A stretch of 64,000 nucleotides of DNA from an uncultured Jannaschia sp. (GTDB taxonomy: Bacteria; Pseudomonadota; Alphaproteobacteria; Rhodobacterales; Rhodobacteraceae). A program made the translations under genes and the position numbers. Below, in pieces: positions 34,688 through 43,520 of the stretch. Below the pieces are notes generated by a model that was not told the DNA's origin, ran no database searches, and saw only the letters and a list, made by a program, of their open reading frames with translations. The stretch lies in the NCBI RefSeq assembly GCF_947494025.1, contig NZ_CANLTQ010000003.1:1-64000 (forward strand), given 5' to 3'. Each line of letters begins with the position of its first letter. Within the stretch, counting starts at the first letter, position 1.

Positions 34688-35409
34688 CCCGAACCATCCT
34701 CGTGACCGGCGCGTCCTCCGGCATCGGCGCCGCGACCGCGCGGCTCTTCCTTGAGGCCGGCTGGACCGTCGGCCTCATGGCCCGGCGCGAGGACGCGCTG
34801 CGCGAGGTGGCGGGCGATCACGCCGCCGCGCATGTCCTGCCGGGCGACGTCGCCGTGCCCGCCGAGGTCGAGGACGTCGTCGCCCGCTTCGTCGCGGCGT
34901 CCGGGCGGCTCGACGTGCTCTTCAACAATGCCGGTATCTTTGTCCCCGCCGCCCACATCGACGAGACCTCGGTCGAGAACTGGTCCCGCGCGGTCTCGGT
35001 CAACCTGACGGGCATGTTTCTGATGGCCCGCGCGGCCTATCGCGTCATGCGGGGGCAGGGCGGGGGGCGGATCGTCAACAACGGCTCGATCAGCGCGCAT
35101 GTCCCGCGCGAGGGCGCCGTCACCTATACCGTCACGAAGCACGCGATCACCGGGCTCACGCGACAGCTCGCGCTCGACGGCCGGTCGCTCGGCATCGCCT
35201 GCGGCCAGATCGACATCGGCAACGCGCGCACGCCCCTTCTCGAGGGGATTGACGCGGCGCAGCGGACGGCCGGGCGGGACGGCGTGCCGATGATGGCGGT
35301 CGAGGATGCCGCGCGGGCCGTGCTGCACATGGCGGAACTGCCGGCGGACACGAACGTGCTGACCATGACGATCATGGCGAACGCGATGCCTTACGTCGGG
35401 CGGGGGTAG
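34684..35409 (+). CDS. Short-chain dehydrogenase/reductase
   Basis: A 241-residue SDR. Cofactor loop is TGASSGIG (residues 9-16), NNAG is at 81-84, and the catalytic set is Ser135, Tyr148 and Lys152 (YTVTK). The Arg after the second strand (ARRED) favours NADP(H). The substrate is unknown. It overlaps the helicase gene and is the last gene of this plus-strand run. Confidence 0.88.
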   Translation: MTRTILVTGASSGIGAATARLFLEAGWTVGLMARREDALREVAGDHAAAHVLPGDVAVPAEVEDVVARFVAASGRLDVLFNNAGIFVPAAHIDETSVENWSRAVSVNLTGMFLMARAAYRVMRGQGGGRIVNNGSISAHVPREGAVTYTVTKHAITGLTRQLALDGRSLGIACGQIDIGNARTPLLEGIDAAQRTAGRDGVPMMAVEDAARAVLHMAELPADTNVLTMTIMANAMPYVGRG

Positions 35410-35507
35410 CGTCGGGGTGGACCTCGGACGCTTCTGGAGCGGGGGGACGAGATGGCGGGAGGGCAACGTCTGGCCCCGGATGGGGTCAAGGCCCCCGTCA
35501 AGCCGTC

Positions 35508-36263
35508 TCAGAGCCGCGTGTAGCGGAAGATCGCGGATGCGCCCCAGCCGGCCGCGATGGCGATGAGAAGCGACAGGCAGCCGTAGATCAGCGGCTGCTC
35601 GTGCGCGAGGACGTAGAGAAACCGCTCCAGCCCGACCTTCTGGACGTAGAGCGCCGTCGCGTGGCTGTCCGTCACCCGACCGTCCCGGGTCAGATAGATG
35701 CGGGTGGTGTAGTTGCCCTCGGTCAGCGAGGCCGGCAGGGCGATGCTGGTCGAGAACAGCGTTCCCTCGCGGAGGTCGACCCCATCCTCCGACGTCGTGT
35801 AGGCGCCGGCCGCCGTGTTGACCCGGACGAGCGCGTTCAGGAATTGCGGCTCCCACCGCGCCAGCCGCATCCGTTCGGGCGCGGTCAGCGCGCGCCGCGT
35901 CGTGATCCGCCAGCGCAGATCCTCCTCGGCGCTCAGCGCCTCGGCGAGCGGCCGGCTGGATGCGACGGCGTAGAAGCTGGGCACGTTCTCCATCTCGACG
36001 CTGTCCGCATTGACCCAGATGCCCAGAACGCGGTTCTTGCGTCGGACGGTAACGTCCTCGCGCGGCCCTTCCACGGTGATGACGATCGACATCTTGCTGT
36101 CGAAGCTGCGGGGGGCGTCGCGCCGGATCGCCCCGAAGATCAGGATTTCCGAGCCGTCGAAATTGGTGGAGATCGAAACGCGGTCCTGGCTCAGATCGGC
36201 GACGATCTCTTCCGCGCGCCCCGGAACCGCGATCGCGAGGAAGAGCAGGAGCGCCCGGATCAT
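35508..36263 (-). CDS. TIGR02186 family envelope protein
   Basis: A 251-residue protein with a signal peptide (MIRALLLFLAIAVPGRAEE), a large periplasmic beta-rich domain (IVADLSQDRVSISTNFDGSEILIFGAI...) and one C-terminal transmembrane helix (LIYGCLSLLIAIAAGWGASAIF). This TIGR02186 layout typically pairs with a TauE/SafE exporter, as here: its ATG overlaps the exporter stop as ATGA. Role of the pair is probably anion or sulfur-compound export. Confidence 0.87.
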   Translation of the reverse strand: MIRALLLFLAIAVPGRAEEIVADLSQDRVSISTNFDGSEILIFGAIRRDAPRSFDSKMSIVITVEGPREDVTVRRKNRVLGIWVNADSVEMENVPSFYAVASSRPLAEALSAEEDLRWRITTRRALTAPERMRLARWEPQFLNALVRVNTAAGAYTTSEDGVDLREGTLFSTSIALPASLTEGNYTTRIYLTRDGRVTDSHATALYVQKVGLERFLYVLAHEQPLIYGCLSLLIAIAAGWGASAIFRYTRL

Positions 36264-37177
36264 CCGTCCACCCCGATGGAGTAGAGCTCCGACGGCTCCA
36301 GCAGGAGGTCGAGCGCCAGCTTGCCGCACATGACGAGGACCATCGTGGCGAGCAGGATGCGAAGCTGCTCGGCCTTGAGCCGCGTCCCGATCCGGGTGCC
36401 GAACTGCGCCCCGATCACGCCGCCGACGAGCAGCAGGACGGCGAGCACCATGTCGACCGTGTAGTTCGTCATCGCGTGCAGGAGCGTGGTGAAGGCGGTG
36501 ACGAAGATGATCTGGAACAGCGACGTGCCGATCACGACCTTGGTCGGCATGCCGAGCAGGTAGATCATCGCCGGTACCATGATGAAGCCGCCGCCCACGC
36601 CCATGATCGCCGCGAGCACGCCGACCAGCAGGCCGACGACCAGGGGCGGGATGACGCTGATATAGAGGCCGCTCGCCCGGAACTTCATCTTGAAGGGCAG
36701 GACGTGGATCCACTTGCGCTGCCGGCGCACGGTCCGGGCGGCCGGACCCGTCGAGCGCGCGCGGCGGATGGCGTTCAGGCTCTCGACGAACATCAGCGCG
36801 CCGATCACCGCGAGGAACAGCACGTAGCAGAGGCTGACCAGCAGATCGACCTGACCGAGGTCGCGCAGGACCGAGAAGATCTGGACCCCGAGCGCCGCGC
36901 CGATCAGGCCGCCGATCAGCAGCACCGTCCCCATCCTGAGATCGACGGTCCGTCGCCGGAAATGCGCCAGAACGCCGGAGATGCTGGACGCGACGATCTG
37001 GTTCGTCCCGGTGGCCACCGCGACGGCGGGCGGGATGCCGATCATGAACAGCAGCGGCGTCAGGAGGAACCCGCCGCCCACCCCGAACATCCCCGAAAGG
37101 ATGCCGACCAGTCCGCCCAACCCCAAAAGGAGAAAGGCGTTGACCGAGACTTCGGCGATCGGGAGGTAGATTTGCAC
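36260..37177 (-). CDS. TauE/SafE (TSUP) family exporter
   Basis: A 305-residue membrane protein with eight or so helices in two repeats. Each repeat holds a glycine-rich motif: GLVGILSGMFGVGGGFLLTPLL and GLLVGVLAAIMGVGGGFIMVPAMIYLLGMPT. This is the TSUP fold. Family members export sulfite, sulfoacetate or related anions. GTG at 37177 has GAGG seven nt upstream. The substrate is not visible. Confidence 0.9.
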   Translation of the reverse strand: MQIYLPIAEVSVNAFLLLGLGGLVGILSGMFGVGGGFLLTPLLFMIGIPPAVAVATGTNQIVASSISGVLAHFRRRTVDLRMGTVLLIGGLIGAALGVQIFSVLRDLGQVDLLVSLCYVLFLAVIGALMFVESLNAIRRARSTGPAARTVRRQRKWIHVLPFKMKFRASGLYISVIPPLVVGLLVGVLAAIMGVGGGFIMVPAMIYLLGMPTKVVIGTSLFQIIFVTAFTTLLHAMTNYTVDMVLAVLLLVGGVIGAQFGTRIGTRLKAEQLRILLATMVLVMCGKLALDLLLEPSELYSIGVDG

Positions 37178-37308
37178 CGGGGCACCTCGCGGGGCGGTGT
37201 CTTCTCTAAACGGCCTTGCGCGAAGTCTGTCAAACCCCGCCCGGAACCCGGATGCCGCAAAGCTCGGCCCGGCCGGCCGCTGGCGCTATCGGCGCCCTGT
37301 CTTTGGCC

Positions 37309-38274
37309 TTATCGTTCCTTGACGTAAGGCTCGCCGCCGGCGCGCGGCGGGATGGCACGCCCGACGAACCCCGCGAGGATCACCACGGTCAGGATGTAGG
37401 GCAGGGCCTGCATGAACTGCGTCGGCACAGTCACGTCGAAGACCTGGATCGTCTGGAACCGGTTGCCGAGCGCCTCCAGCAGGCCGAAGAGCAGCGTCGC
37501 GCCGAGCGCGTACCACGGTCGCCACTTCGCGAAGATCAGCGCGGCCAGCGCGATGAAGCCGCGCCCCGCCGACATCTCCTTGACGAACCCGGCCGAAAGC
37601 GCGGTCGCGAGATAGGCGCCGGCGAGGCCGGTCAGAACGCCGCAGATCATCACTGCCGCGTAGCGCAGCCCCGCCACCGACACGCCGGCTGTGTCCACCG
37701 CCGCCGGGTTCTCGCCCACGGCGCGCAAGCGCAGGCCGAACCGCGTCCGGTAGAGAATCCACCAAGTGAGCGGCACGCAAAGGAGCCCGATATAGACGAG
37801 CGCCGAATGCCCCGACAGGAGGTCCGCGTAGATCGGCCCGAGCAGCGGGACGTCCCGGATTTCCTGCGCGAAAGGCAGGTCGATCTCCTGGAACCGGCCC
37901 GCGCCCATCAGTTGCGGCGTGCGCCCGCCAAGCCCGAACCACGCCTCGCCCACCACCACGGTCAGGCCGGAGGCGAGGAAGTTGATCGCCACTCCGGAAA
38001 TGAGCTGATTGCCGCGGAAGGTGATCGACGCGACCCCGTGGATCGCCGCCAGCAGAAGCGACGCGCCGATCCCCGCGAGGCAGCCGAGCCAGACATTGCC
38101 GGTGTAGCTCGCCGCCGCGGCCGACAGAAAGGCGGAGGCCAGCATCTTGCCCTCGAGCCCGATATCGACGATCCCCGCCCGCTCGCTGAAGAGCCCGGCA
38201 AGACAGGCGAAGAGCAGCGGCGTCGCGAGCCGGAGCGTCGAATCGAGGATCTGAATGACGTCCAAGAGATCCAT
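37309..38274 (-). CDS. BMP-type ABC nucleoside transporter permease 2
   Basis: A 321-residue permease. It starts MDLLDVIQILDSTLRLATPLLFACLAGLFSERAGIVDIGLEGKML, the start of the RbsC/BMP-type permease fold. Conserved GGNQLISGVAINFLASG-type and AVGENPAAVDTAGVSV segments follow. The transporter is likely for nucleosides, guided by the BMP substrate-binding protein. It starts 15 nt after the end of permease 1. Confidence 0.92.
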   Translation of the reverse strand: MDLLDVIQILDSTLRLATPLLFACLAGLFSERAGIVDIGLEGKMLASAFLSAAAASYTGNVWLGCLAGIGASLLLAAIHGVASITFRGNQLISGVAINFLASGLTVVVGEAWFGLGGRTPQLMGAGRFQEIDLPFAQEIRDVPLLGPIYADLLSGHSALVYIGLLCVPLTWWILYRTRFGLRLRAVGENPAAVDTAGVSVAGLRYAAVMICGVLTGLAGAYLATALSAGFVKEMSAGRGFIALAALIFAKWRPWYALGATLLFGLLEALGNRFQTIQVFDVTVPTQFMQALPYILTVVILAGFVGRAIPPRAGGEPYVKER

Positions 38275-38289
38275 GTCAGCCCGCCTCCG

Positions 38290-39474
38290 TCACGGTTCCA
38301 CCTGCCGGTCCTTGGGGTCGCCGTCGGACCGCGTCGCGGTCAAAGGCAGGGCCGGCTCCGGGCGGCGGCGGGTCAGGAACAGCGCCTCCATCGGCACGCG
38401 CACCATGTTGTCGAGCGCCCCGGTGAAGAGGATCACCAGCGCCTGGATCACCAAGATCATCTCGCGCGAGATGGCGGGGATGTCGAACTCGACATAGCCC
38501 CCGCCCTGATAGAGCATTCCGAAGAGCAGCGCGGCGAGGCAGATCCCGATCGGATGCGACCGCCCCATCAACGCCACGGCGATGCCGACGAAGCCCGCCC
38601 CCTGCACCGGGTCGATGACCAGCCGCTCGGCCTCGCCCATCACCGCGTTGATCGCCATCAGCCCGCAGAGCCCGCCCGAGATCAGCATCGCCATCATGAT
38701 GATCCTGGTAGGCGAGATGCCGGCATAGAGGGCGGCCGGCTCGGAATGGCCGAAGGCGCGGATCTCGTAGCCGAGCCGCGTTCGCCAGAGCAGTGCCCAG
38801 ACCCCGACGCTCGCCAGCAGGGCCAGCAGGAAGGCGATGTTGAGCGGTGCGCGGCAGACCGAGGCGATCGGCCGCTCGACGCAGCCCCAGCCCAGGAGCG
38901 CGTAAAGGTCGCCTATGCCCGGCAGGTTCGCCTCGGCCGCGAACCGCGCCGTTTCGGGCGAACCGCCGGCGCCGGGCACCAGCAGGACGCGGGAAAGCAG
39001 ATAGACCATCAGCGCCGAGGCGATGAAGTTGAACATGATGGTCGTGATGACGATGTGGCTGCCCCGCCGGGCCTGCAACCAGGCCGGGATCGCCGCCCAG
39101 GCCGCCCCGAACAGCGCCGCCCCCGCCACCGCCGCCAGCAACGCCAGCGACCAGTGCGGCCACGGCACGTAGAGAAGCGCCAGCGCCACGCCGAGGCCGC
39201 CCAGCATGGCCTGCCCCTCGCCACCGATGTTGAAGAGCCGCGCGTGGAACGCCACCGCGACGCCGAGGCCCGTGAAGATGAAGTTCGTCGCGTAGTAGAG
39301 CGTGTAGCTCCACCCGTCCGCCGACCCCACGGCCCCCTCGACCAGCAGCGATAGGACCTCGAACGGATCCTCGCCGATGAACAGCACGACCAGTCCGGAA
39401 ACGATCAGCGCGAGCGTCAGGTTCAGGAGCGGGATCAGTGCGATGTCGGCCCATTTCGGCAGCGCGTCGTTCAT
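38290..39474 (-). CDS. BMP-type ABC nucleoside transporter permease 1
   Basis: A 394-residue permease: MNDALPKWADIALIPLLNLTLALIVSG, then LFNIGGEGQAMLGGLGVALA, ITTIMFNFIASALMVYL, and AFGHSEPAALYAGISPTRIIMMAMLISGGLCGL. These are YufP/NupP-type permease features. It overlaps the ATPase stop by 4 nt (ATGA). Its C-terminal tail is polar. Confidence 0.92.
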   Translation of the reverse strand: MNDALPKWADIALIPLLNLTLALIVSGLVVLFIGEDPFEVLSLLVEGAVGSADGWSYTLYYATNFIFTGLGVAVAFHARLFNIGGEGQAMLGGLGVALALLYVPWPHWSLALLAAVAGAALFGAAWAAIPAWLQARRGSHIVITTIMFNFIASALMVYLLSRVLLVPGAGGSPETARFAAEANLPGIGDLYALLGWGCVERPIASVCRAPLNIAFLLALLASVGVWALLWRTRLGYEIRAFGHSEPAALYAGISPTRIIMMAMLISGGLCGLMAINAVMGEAERLVIDPVQGAGFVGIAVALMGRSHPIGICLAALLFGMLYQGGGYVEFDIPAISREMILVIQALVILFTGALDNMVRVPMEALFLTRRRPEPALPLTATRSDGDPKDRQVEP

Positions 39475-41024
39475 GCTGCTTCTCCCGCCATTCCCGCCAT
39501 CAGGAGGCCGAGCTCCCGCTGGTCGGTCTCGTCCGGCAGGCGCTCGCCCATGATGCGGCCGTCGAACATCACCGCGATCCGGTCCGAGAGCGCCATGATC
39601 TCGTCGAGCTCCACCGAGACGAGGAGGATCGCCTTGCCCTGATCGCGCAGGGCGACGATCTGTTCGTGGATGAACTCGATGGCGCCGATATCCACGCCCC
39701 GCGTCGGCTGCCCGATCATCAGCAGGTCGGGGTTCCGCTCGATCTCGCGCGCCAGCACGATCTTCTGCTGGTTGCCGCCGGAGAAGTTCTTGGCGGCGAG
39801 CGTCGGGTCGGGGGGACGCACGTCGAAGCGGTGCATCTTGTCGTCGCAATCGGCGCGCATCGCCGCGTGATCCATGAACAGGCCGGAGCTGAAGCGCGGA
39901 TCGGAATGGTAGCCGAAGGCCACGTTCTCCCAGGCACTGTAATCCATCACCAGCCCCTCGCGCTGCCGGTCCTCCGGGACGTGGGCGATGCCGCGCGCGC
40001 GCCGGGTCCGCGCGTTGCTCGCGCTGCCCGTCAGATCGATCTCCCGGCCATTCATGCGGATCGTCCCGGTGCCGTTCGCGTAGCCGCCCAGCACCTCCAG
40101 AAGCTCGGATTGGCCGTTGCCCGACACGCCCGCGATCCCGAGGATCTCGCCCCTGCGGATCGTCAGGTCAATGCCGCGCAGCCGCTCCACCTTCTGCTCG
40201 TCCACGACGCGCAGGTTCCGCACCTCCAGCACCACGTCGCGCGGCGTCGCCGGCGCCTTGTCGACGCGGAGCAGCACCTTGCGCCCGACCATCAGCTCGG
40301 CCAGTTCCTCGGGCGAGGTCTCGGCGGTCCGCACGGTGGCCGTCATCTCGCCCCGCCGCATGACCGAGACGGTGTCGGTAATCTCCATGATCTCGCGCAG
40401 CTTGTGGGTGATGAGGATGATCGTCTTCCCCTCGTCGCGAAGCCCGCGCAGAATGCGGAACAGATGGTCCGCCTCCGCCGGCGTCAGCACGCCCGTCGGT
40501 TCGTCGAGGATGAGGATGTCGGCCTCACGGTAGAGCGCCTTCAGGATCTCCACCCGCTGTTGCTGGCCGACACCCAGATCCTCGATCACCGCCTCGGGGT
40601 CCACGTCCATCTCGTAATCGTCGGCGAGCTGTTTCAGGAGCCGCCGCGCCTTGGCCAGCGACGGCTTCAGAAGCCGCCCGTCCTCCGCGCCGAGGACGAC
40701 GTTCTCCAGCACGGTGAAGTTCTCCACCAGCTTGAAGTGCTGGAACACCATCCCGATCCCCGCCCGGATCGCGGCCTGACTGTCGGGGATCTCGACCCGC
40801 CGCCCGCCGATCAGGATCTCGCCGGCATCGGCCCGGTAGAAGCCGTAGAGAATCGACATCAGCGTCGACTTGCCCGCGCCGTTCTCGCCGATGATGCCGT
40901 GGATCGTGCCGCGGCGCACCTGGATGGAAATGTCGCGGTTGGCCTGGACCGGCCCGAACGCCTTGGAGATGCCGCGCAGCTCGATGGCCAGCGCGGCATC
41001 GCCCCCGTTCCCGGCCGGGCTCAT
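39471..41024 (-). CDS. ABC transporter ATP-binding protein (double ATPase), nucleoside uptake
   Basis: A 517-residue protein with two ATPase halves. The first half has IIGENGAGKSTLM (Walker A), LGVGQQQRVEILKAL (signature) and ILILDEPTGVLTPAE (Walker B). The second half has IAGVSGNGQSELL (degenerate Walker A, lacking GKS) and FSGGNQQKIVLAREI with LLMIGQPTRGVD. This asymmetry is normal for the RbsA/YufO family. It energises the two permeases that follow. Confidence 0.93.
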   Translation of the reverse strand: MSPAGNGGDAALAIELRGISKAFGPVQANRDISIQVRRGTIHGIIGENGAGKSTLMSILYGFYRADAGEILIGGRRVEIPDSQAAIRAGIGMVFQHFKLVENFTVLENVVLGAEDGRLLKPSLAKARRLLKQLADDYEMDVDPEAVIEDLGVGQQQRVEILKALYREADILILDEPTGVLTPAEADHLFRILRGLRDEGKTIILITHKLREIMEITDTVSVMRRGEMTATVRTAETSPEELAELMVGRKVLLRVDKAPATPRDVVLEVRNLRVVDEQKVERLRGIDLTIRRGEILGIAGVSGNGQSELLEVLGGYANGTGTIRMNGREIDLTGSASNARTRRARGIAHVPEDRQREGLVMDYSAWENVAFGYHSDPRFSSGLFMDHAAMRADCDDKMHRFDVRPPDPTLAAKNFSGGNQQKIVLAREIERNPDLLMIGQPTRGVDIGAIEFIHEQIVALRDQGKAILLVSVELDEIMALSDRIAVMFDGRIMGERLPDETDQRELGLLMAGMAGEAA

Positions 41025-41386
41025 TCGCTTTCCACGAAGCCCGCGACGTGGACGAGGCCGTCCTCGTCCAGCGTGCCGACATAGACCAGCCGTGCGAAGG
41101 GCTCGCCCGCCCGGTCGATCCGCGCCCGCACCAGCGCGGTGCGGTGCGTCACCTGCGGCGTGCCGACCGGTAGCAGGACGGCGTCGGGCAGGTTGTCGCG
41201 GAAGACCTTCAGATACCCCGCCATCCCCTCGGCCTCGGTGATCGGGGCCGGGGCATGCGGGTCCTCGTAGGTGAACGAGGCCGCGAAGGCCTCGTTCAGG
41301 ATCGCCGCGCGGGCCTCCGCATCCGCCTCGTTCCAGGCCGACAGGAGCCTCAGGAGCGCTTCGCCGGGATGACCCGCCTCCGCCAT
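41021..41386 (-). CDS. NTF2/SnoaL-like small protein in the ABC operon
   Basis: A 121-residue protein with an N-terminal helix pair (LLRLLSAWNEADAEARAAILNEAFAASFTYEDPHAPAPITEAEGMAGYLKVFRDNLPDAVL) and a beta-rich end (VTHRTALVRARIDRAGEPFARLVYVGTLDEDGLVHVAGF). This is the SnoaL/NTF2-like cone fold, which binds or converts small ligands. It shares one base with the bmpA stop (TGATG) and 4 nt with the ATPase start, so it belongs to the importer operon. Role unknown. Confidence 0.75.
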   Translation of the reverse strand: MAEAGHPGEALLRLLSAWNEADAEARAAILNEAFAASFTYEDPHAPAPITEAEGMAGYLKVFRDNLPDAVLLPVGTPQVTHRTALVRARIDRAGEPFARLVYVGTLDEDGLVHVAGFVESE

Positions 41387-42381
41387 CAGAATGCCGGGCA
41401 GCTGTTGTCGGACAGGTAGTCGTGCACCTCGATCTCGCCCGCCGCGATCTGCGCGCGCGCCTCGTCGATGGCCGCCATCATGTCCTCGGTCACCAGTTCC
41501 TCGTTGTTCTCGTCGACCGCCACGCTGACCCCGTCGTTCTCGAGGCCCATCACTTCCACGCCGGGCTCGAGCTCTCCGGCCTCGCCCGCCACAAAGGCGT
41601 CGTAGACCGCGTTGTCGACCCGCTTCACCATGGAGGTCAGCACCTCGCCCGGATGCAGGTGGTTCTGGTTGCTGTCGACGCCGATCGACAGGATGTCGGC
41701 ATCCGCCGCCGCCTGCAGTACGCCGATCCCGGTGCCGCCCGCGGCCGCGTAGACCACGTCGGAGCCCTGGCTGATCTGCGAGCGGGTGAGCTCGGCGCCC
41801 TTGACCGGGTCGTTCCACGCGGTCGGCGTGGTGCCCGTCATGTTGACGATCACGTCGATCTCCGGGTTTGCCGCCTTGGCGCCCTGCGCGTAGCCGCAGG
41901 CGAACTTGGAGATGAGCGGCACGTCCATGCCGCCGATGAAGCTCACGGTGCCCGTCTCGGAGGCCATCGCGGCCATCATGCCGACGAGGTAGCTGCCCTC
42001 GTGCTCGGAAAAGACGATGGATTTCACGTTCGGCTGCTCGACGACGCTGTCGACGATGACGAAATCGGTGTCCGGATAGTCGGGGGCCACCGCCTCCAGC
42101 GTGGAGGCGTTGGCGAAGCCCAGCACGACGACCGGGTTCGCGCCGCGCTCGGCCATGCGGCGCATCGTCTGCTCGCGCTGCGCCTCGTTGGCGAGCTCGG
42201 TCTCGACGTAGTCGCCGCCCATCTCCTCGACCCAGCGCTGCGCGCCGTTATAGGCGGATTCGTTGAAGCTCTTGTCGAACTTGCCGCCGAGGTCGATGAT
42301 CAGGCCCGGCTCGGCCAGAACCGCCCCGGCGCTCAGGGCGAGCGCCGCCGAGGCCCCCGTCAGGGTCTTGAGGATGGTCAT
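41386..42381 (-). CDS. BMP family ABC transporter substrate-binding protein
   Basis: A 331-residue periplasmic protein with a signal peptide (ASAALALSAGAVLAEPG). The BMP fold begins LIIDLGGKFDKSFNESAYNGAQRW. Further patterns are GANPVVVLGFANASTLEAVAPDYPDTDFVIVDSVV, GSYLVGMMAAMASETGTVSFIGGMDVPLI and VVYAAAGGTGIGVLQAA, with nucleoside-binding residues as in PnrA/Med. It starts the five-gene importer operon. GGGAG lies upstream. It lacks the lipobox Cys of some homologues, so it is soluble. Confidence 0.93.
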   Translation of the reverse strand: MTILKTLTGASAALALSAGAVLAEPGLIIDLGGKFDKSFNESAYNGAQRWVEEMGGDYVETELANEAQREQTMRRMAERGANPVVVLGFANASTLEAVAPDYPDTDFVIVDSVVEQPNVKSIVFSEHEGSYLVGMMAAMASETGTVSFIGGMDVPLISKFACGYAQGAKAANPEIDVIVNMTGTTPTAWNDPVKGAELTRSQISQGSDVVYAAAGGTGIGVLQAAADADILSIGVDSNQNHLHPGEVLTSMVKRVDNAVYDAFVAGEAGELEPGVEVMGLENDGVSVAVDENNEELVTEDMMAAIDEARAQIAAGEIEVHDYLSDNSCPAF

Positions 42382-42504
42382 GTGTCACTCCCGTCGAAGG
42401 GCGCGCGTCGGCCCGTCCGAACCCCTCGCGCCGCGATTGATGCATCGGATAAGGCCGCAGGGGGCCGGGAAGGTCAACCGCCCTGTCGGGGATCTGACCC
42501 CTCG

Positions 42505-42900
42505 TCAGAATGATGTGACGAGGATCAGGGCGTCCGTGCCGCCGTAATAGCCGCGCCGCCGCCCGACTTCGCGCCAGCCCGATGCGTCGTAGAGCGCGCG
42601 CGCCGCCCCGTTGTCGGCCGCCACCTCCAGAAAGGCCGTCCGTGCGCCCCGCTCCCGCGCCGCCGCCGCGAAATCCCCCAGAAGGGTGCGGGCCCGGCCC
42701 CGCCGCCTTTGCGCCGGCGCCACCACGAGCGTCAGGAGCTCCGCCTCGTCGAGCGTGACACGCCCCACGGCGAACCCGCCGGGGGCGGCGACGGCGAAGG
42801 CGCCTGGCTCGGCCAGCGTCGCGGCGAAGGCCACCGCCGACCAGCGGGTCGCACCGTCGAAGGCCCCGGCGTGCAGCGCCGCCATCTCCGCGGGCGTCAC
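42505..42900 (-). CDS. rimI: Ribosomal-protein-alanine N-acetyltransferase type GNAT
   Basis: A 131-residue GNAT acetyltransferase. The acetyl-CoA site is LTLVVAPAQRRRGRARTLLGDFAAAARERGA, followed by FLEVAADNGAARALYDASGWREVGRRRGYY, the RimI-type ending. It starts at a GTG that overlaps the tsaB stop as GTGA. tsaB-rimI adjacency is common. The substrate is assumed to be ribosomal protein S18 by family. Confidence 0.87.
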   Translation of the reverse strand: MTPAEMAALHAGAFDGATRWSAVAFAATLAEPGAFAVAAPGGFAVGRVTLDEAELLTLVVAPAQRRRGRARTLLGDFAAAARERGARTAFLEVAADNGAARALYDASGWREVGRRRGYYGGTDALILVTSF

Positions 42901-43520
42901 GGCAGGATCGCGGGCGGCGCGTCGGCGGGCGGGGCCGCGTCGGCCGGGCGAAGATAATAGGGCGCGGGTCGGGGCCGCCCCGGGGCCGCCCGCCGGGCGG
43001 CGATCCGCGCGATGGCGGTGGCGAGATCCGGAGCCGCCACCACGACACGTCCCGTCGTCGCGCCCAGCGCCTCCGCCGCCGGCCCGGTCAGCGGCGCGGA
43101 CCAGCCGGGCGGGATCGTGCCCTCCGTCGTCACGATCTCGCCGGCATGACTGAGATGCACCATGTCGCGTGGGCCGGGCAGGCAGACGATCACGTCGCGG
43201 TCCTCCGCATAGGCCTCCGGCACGGTCACGCCCTCCGCCGGGATGCCGAGCCCCAGCGCGAGGCCCCGCCCGGCGGCCACGGCGATCCGCGTGCCGGTGA
43301 AGTTGCCGGGCCCCGTGCCGATGCCGAGCGCCGCGAGGTCGTGCCAGCCCGCGCCGGCCTCCGCCAGCACCTCCTCCAGAAGCGGCATCAATCGCTCCGC
43401 CTGGCCCGTCCGCATCGCCTCGACGCGGGTGGCGAGAACGCGGTCGCCCGAGACGAGAGCGGCCGCGCAATGCGCGGCCGACGTGTCGAACCCGAGGACG
43501 AGGCGATCAGATGCCGACAG
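42897..43520 (-). CDS. tsaB: tRNA threonylcarbamoyladenosine biosynthesis protein TsaB
   Basis: A roughly 207-residue ASKHA-fold protein that supports t6A synthesis with TsaD and TsaE. The N-terminal LVLGFDTSAAHCAAAL and the IGTGPGNFTGTRIAVAAGRGLA motif are present. No ATG, GTG or TTG lies before the FDTS strand in this frame after the closing TGA. The only candidate is CTG at 43520, with GAGG nine nt upstream and overlapping the NifU 3' end. A start at the first ATG (43415) would delete the FDTS strand. I take CTG, without proof. Confidence 0.82.
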   Translation of the reverse strand: MSASDRLVLGFDTSAAHCAAALVSGDRVLATRVEAMRTGQAERLMPLLEEVLAEAGAGWHDLAALGIGTGPGNFTGTRIAVAAGRGLALGLGIPAEGVTVPEAYAEDRDVIVCLPGPRDMVHLSHAGEIVTTEGTIPPGWSAPLTGPAAEALGATTGRVVVAAPDLATAIARIAARRAAPGRPRPAPYYLRPADAAPPADAPPAILP

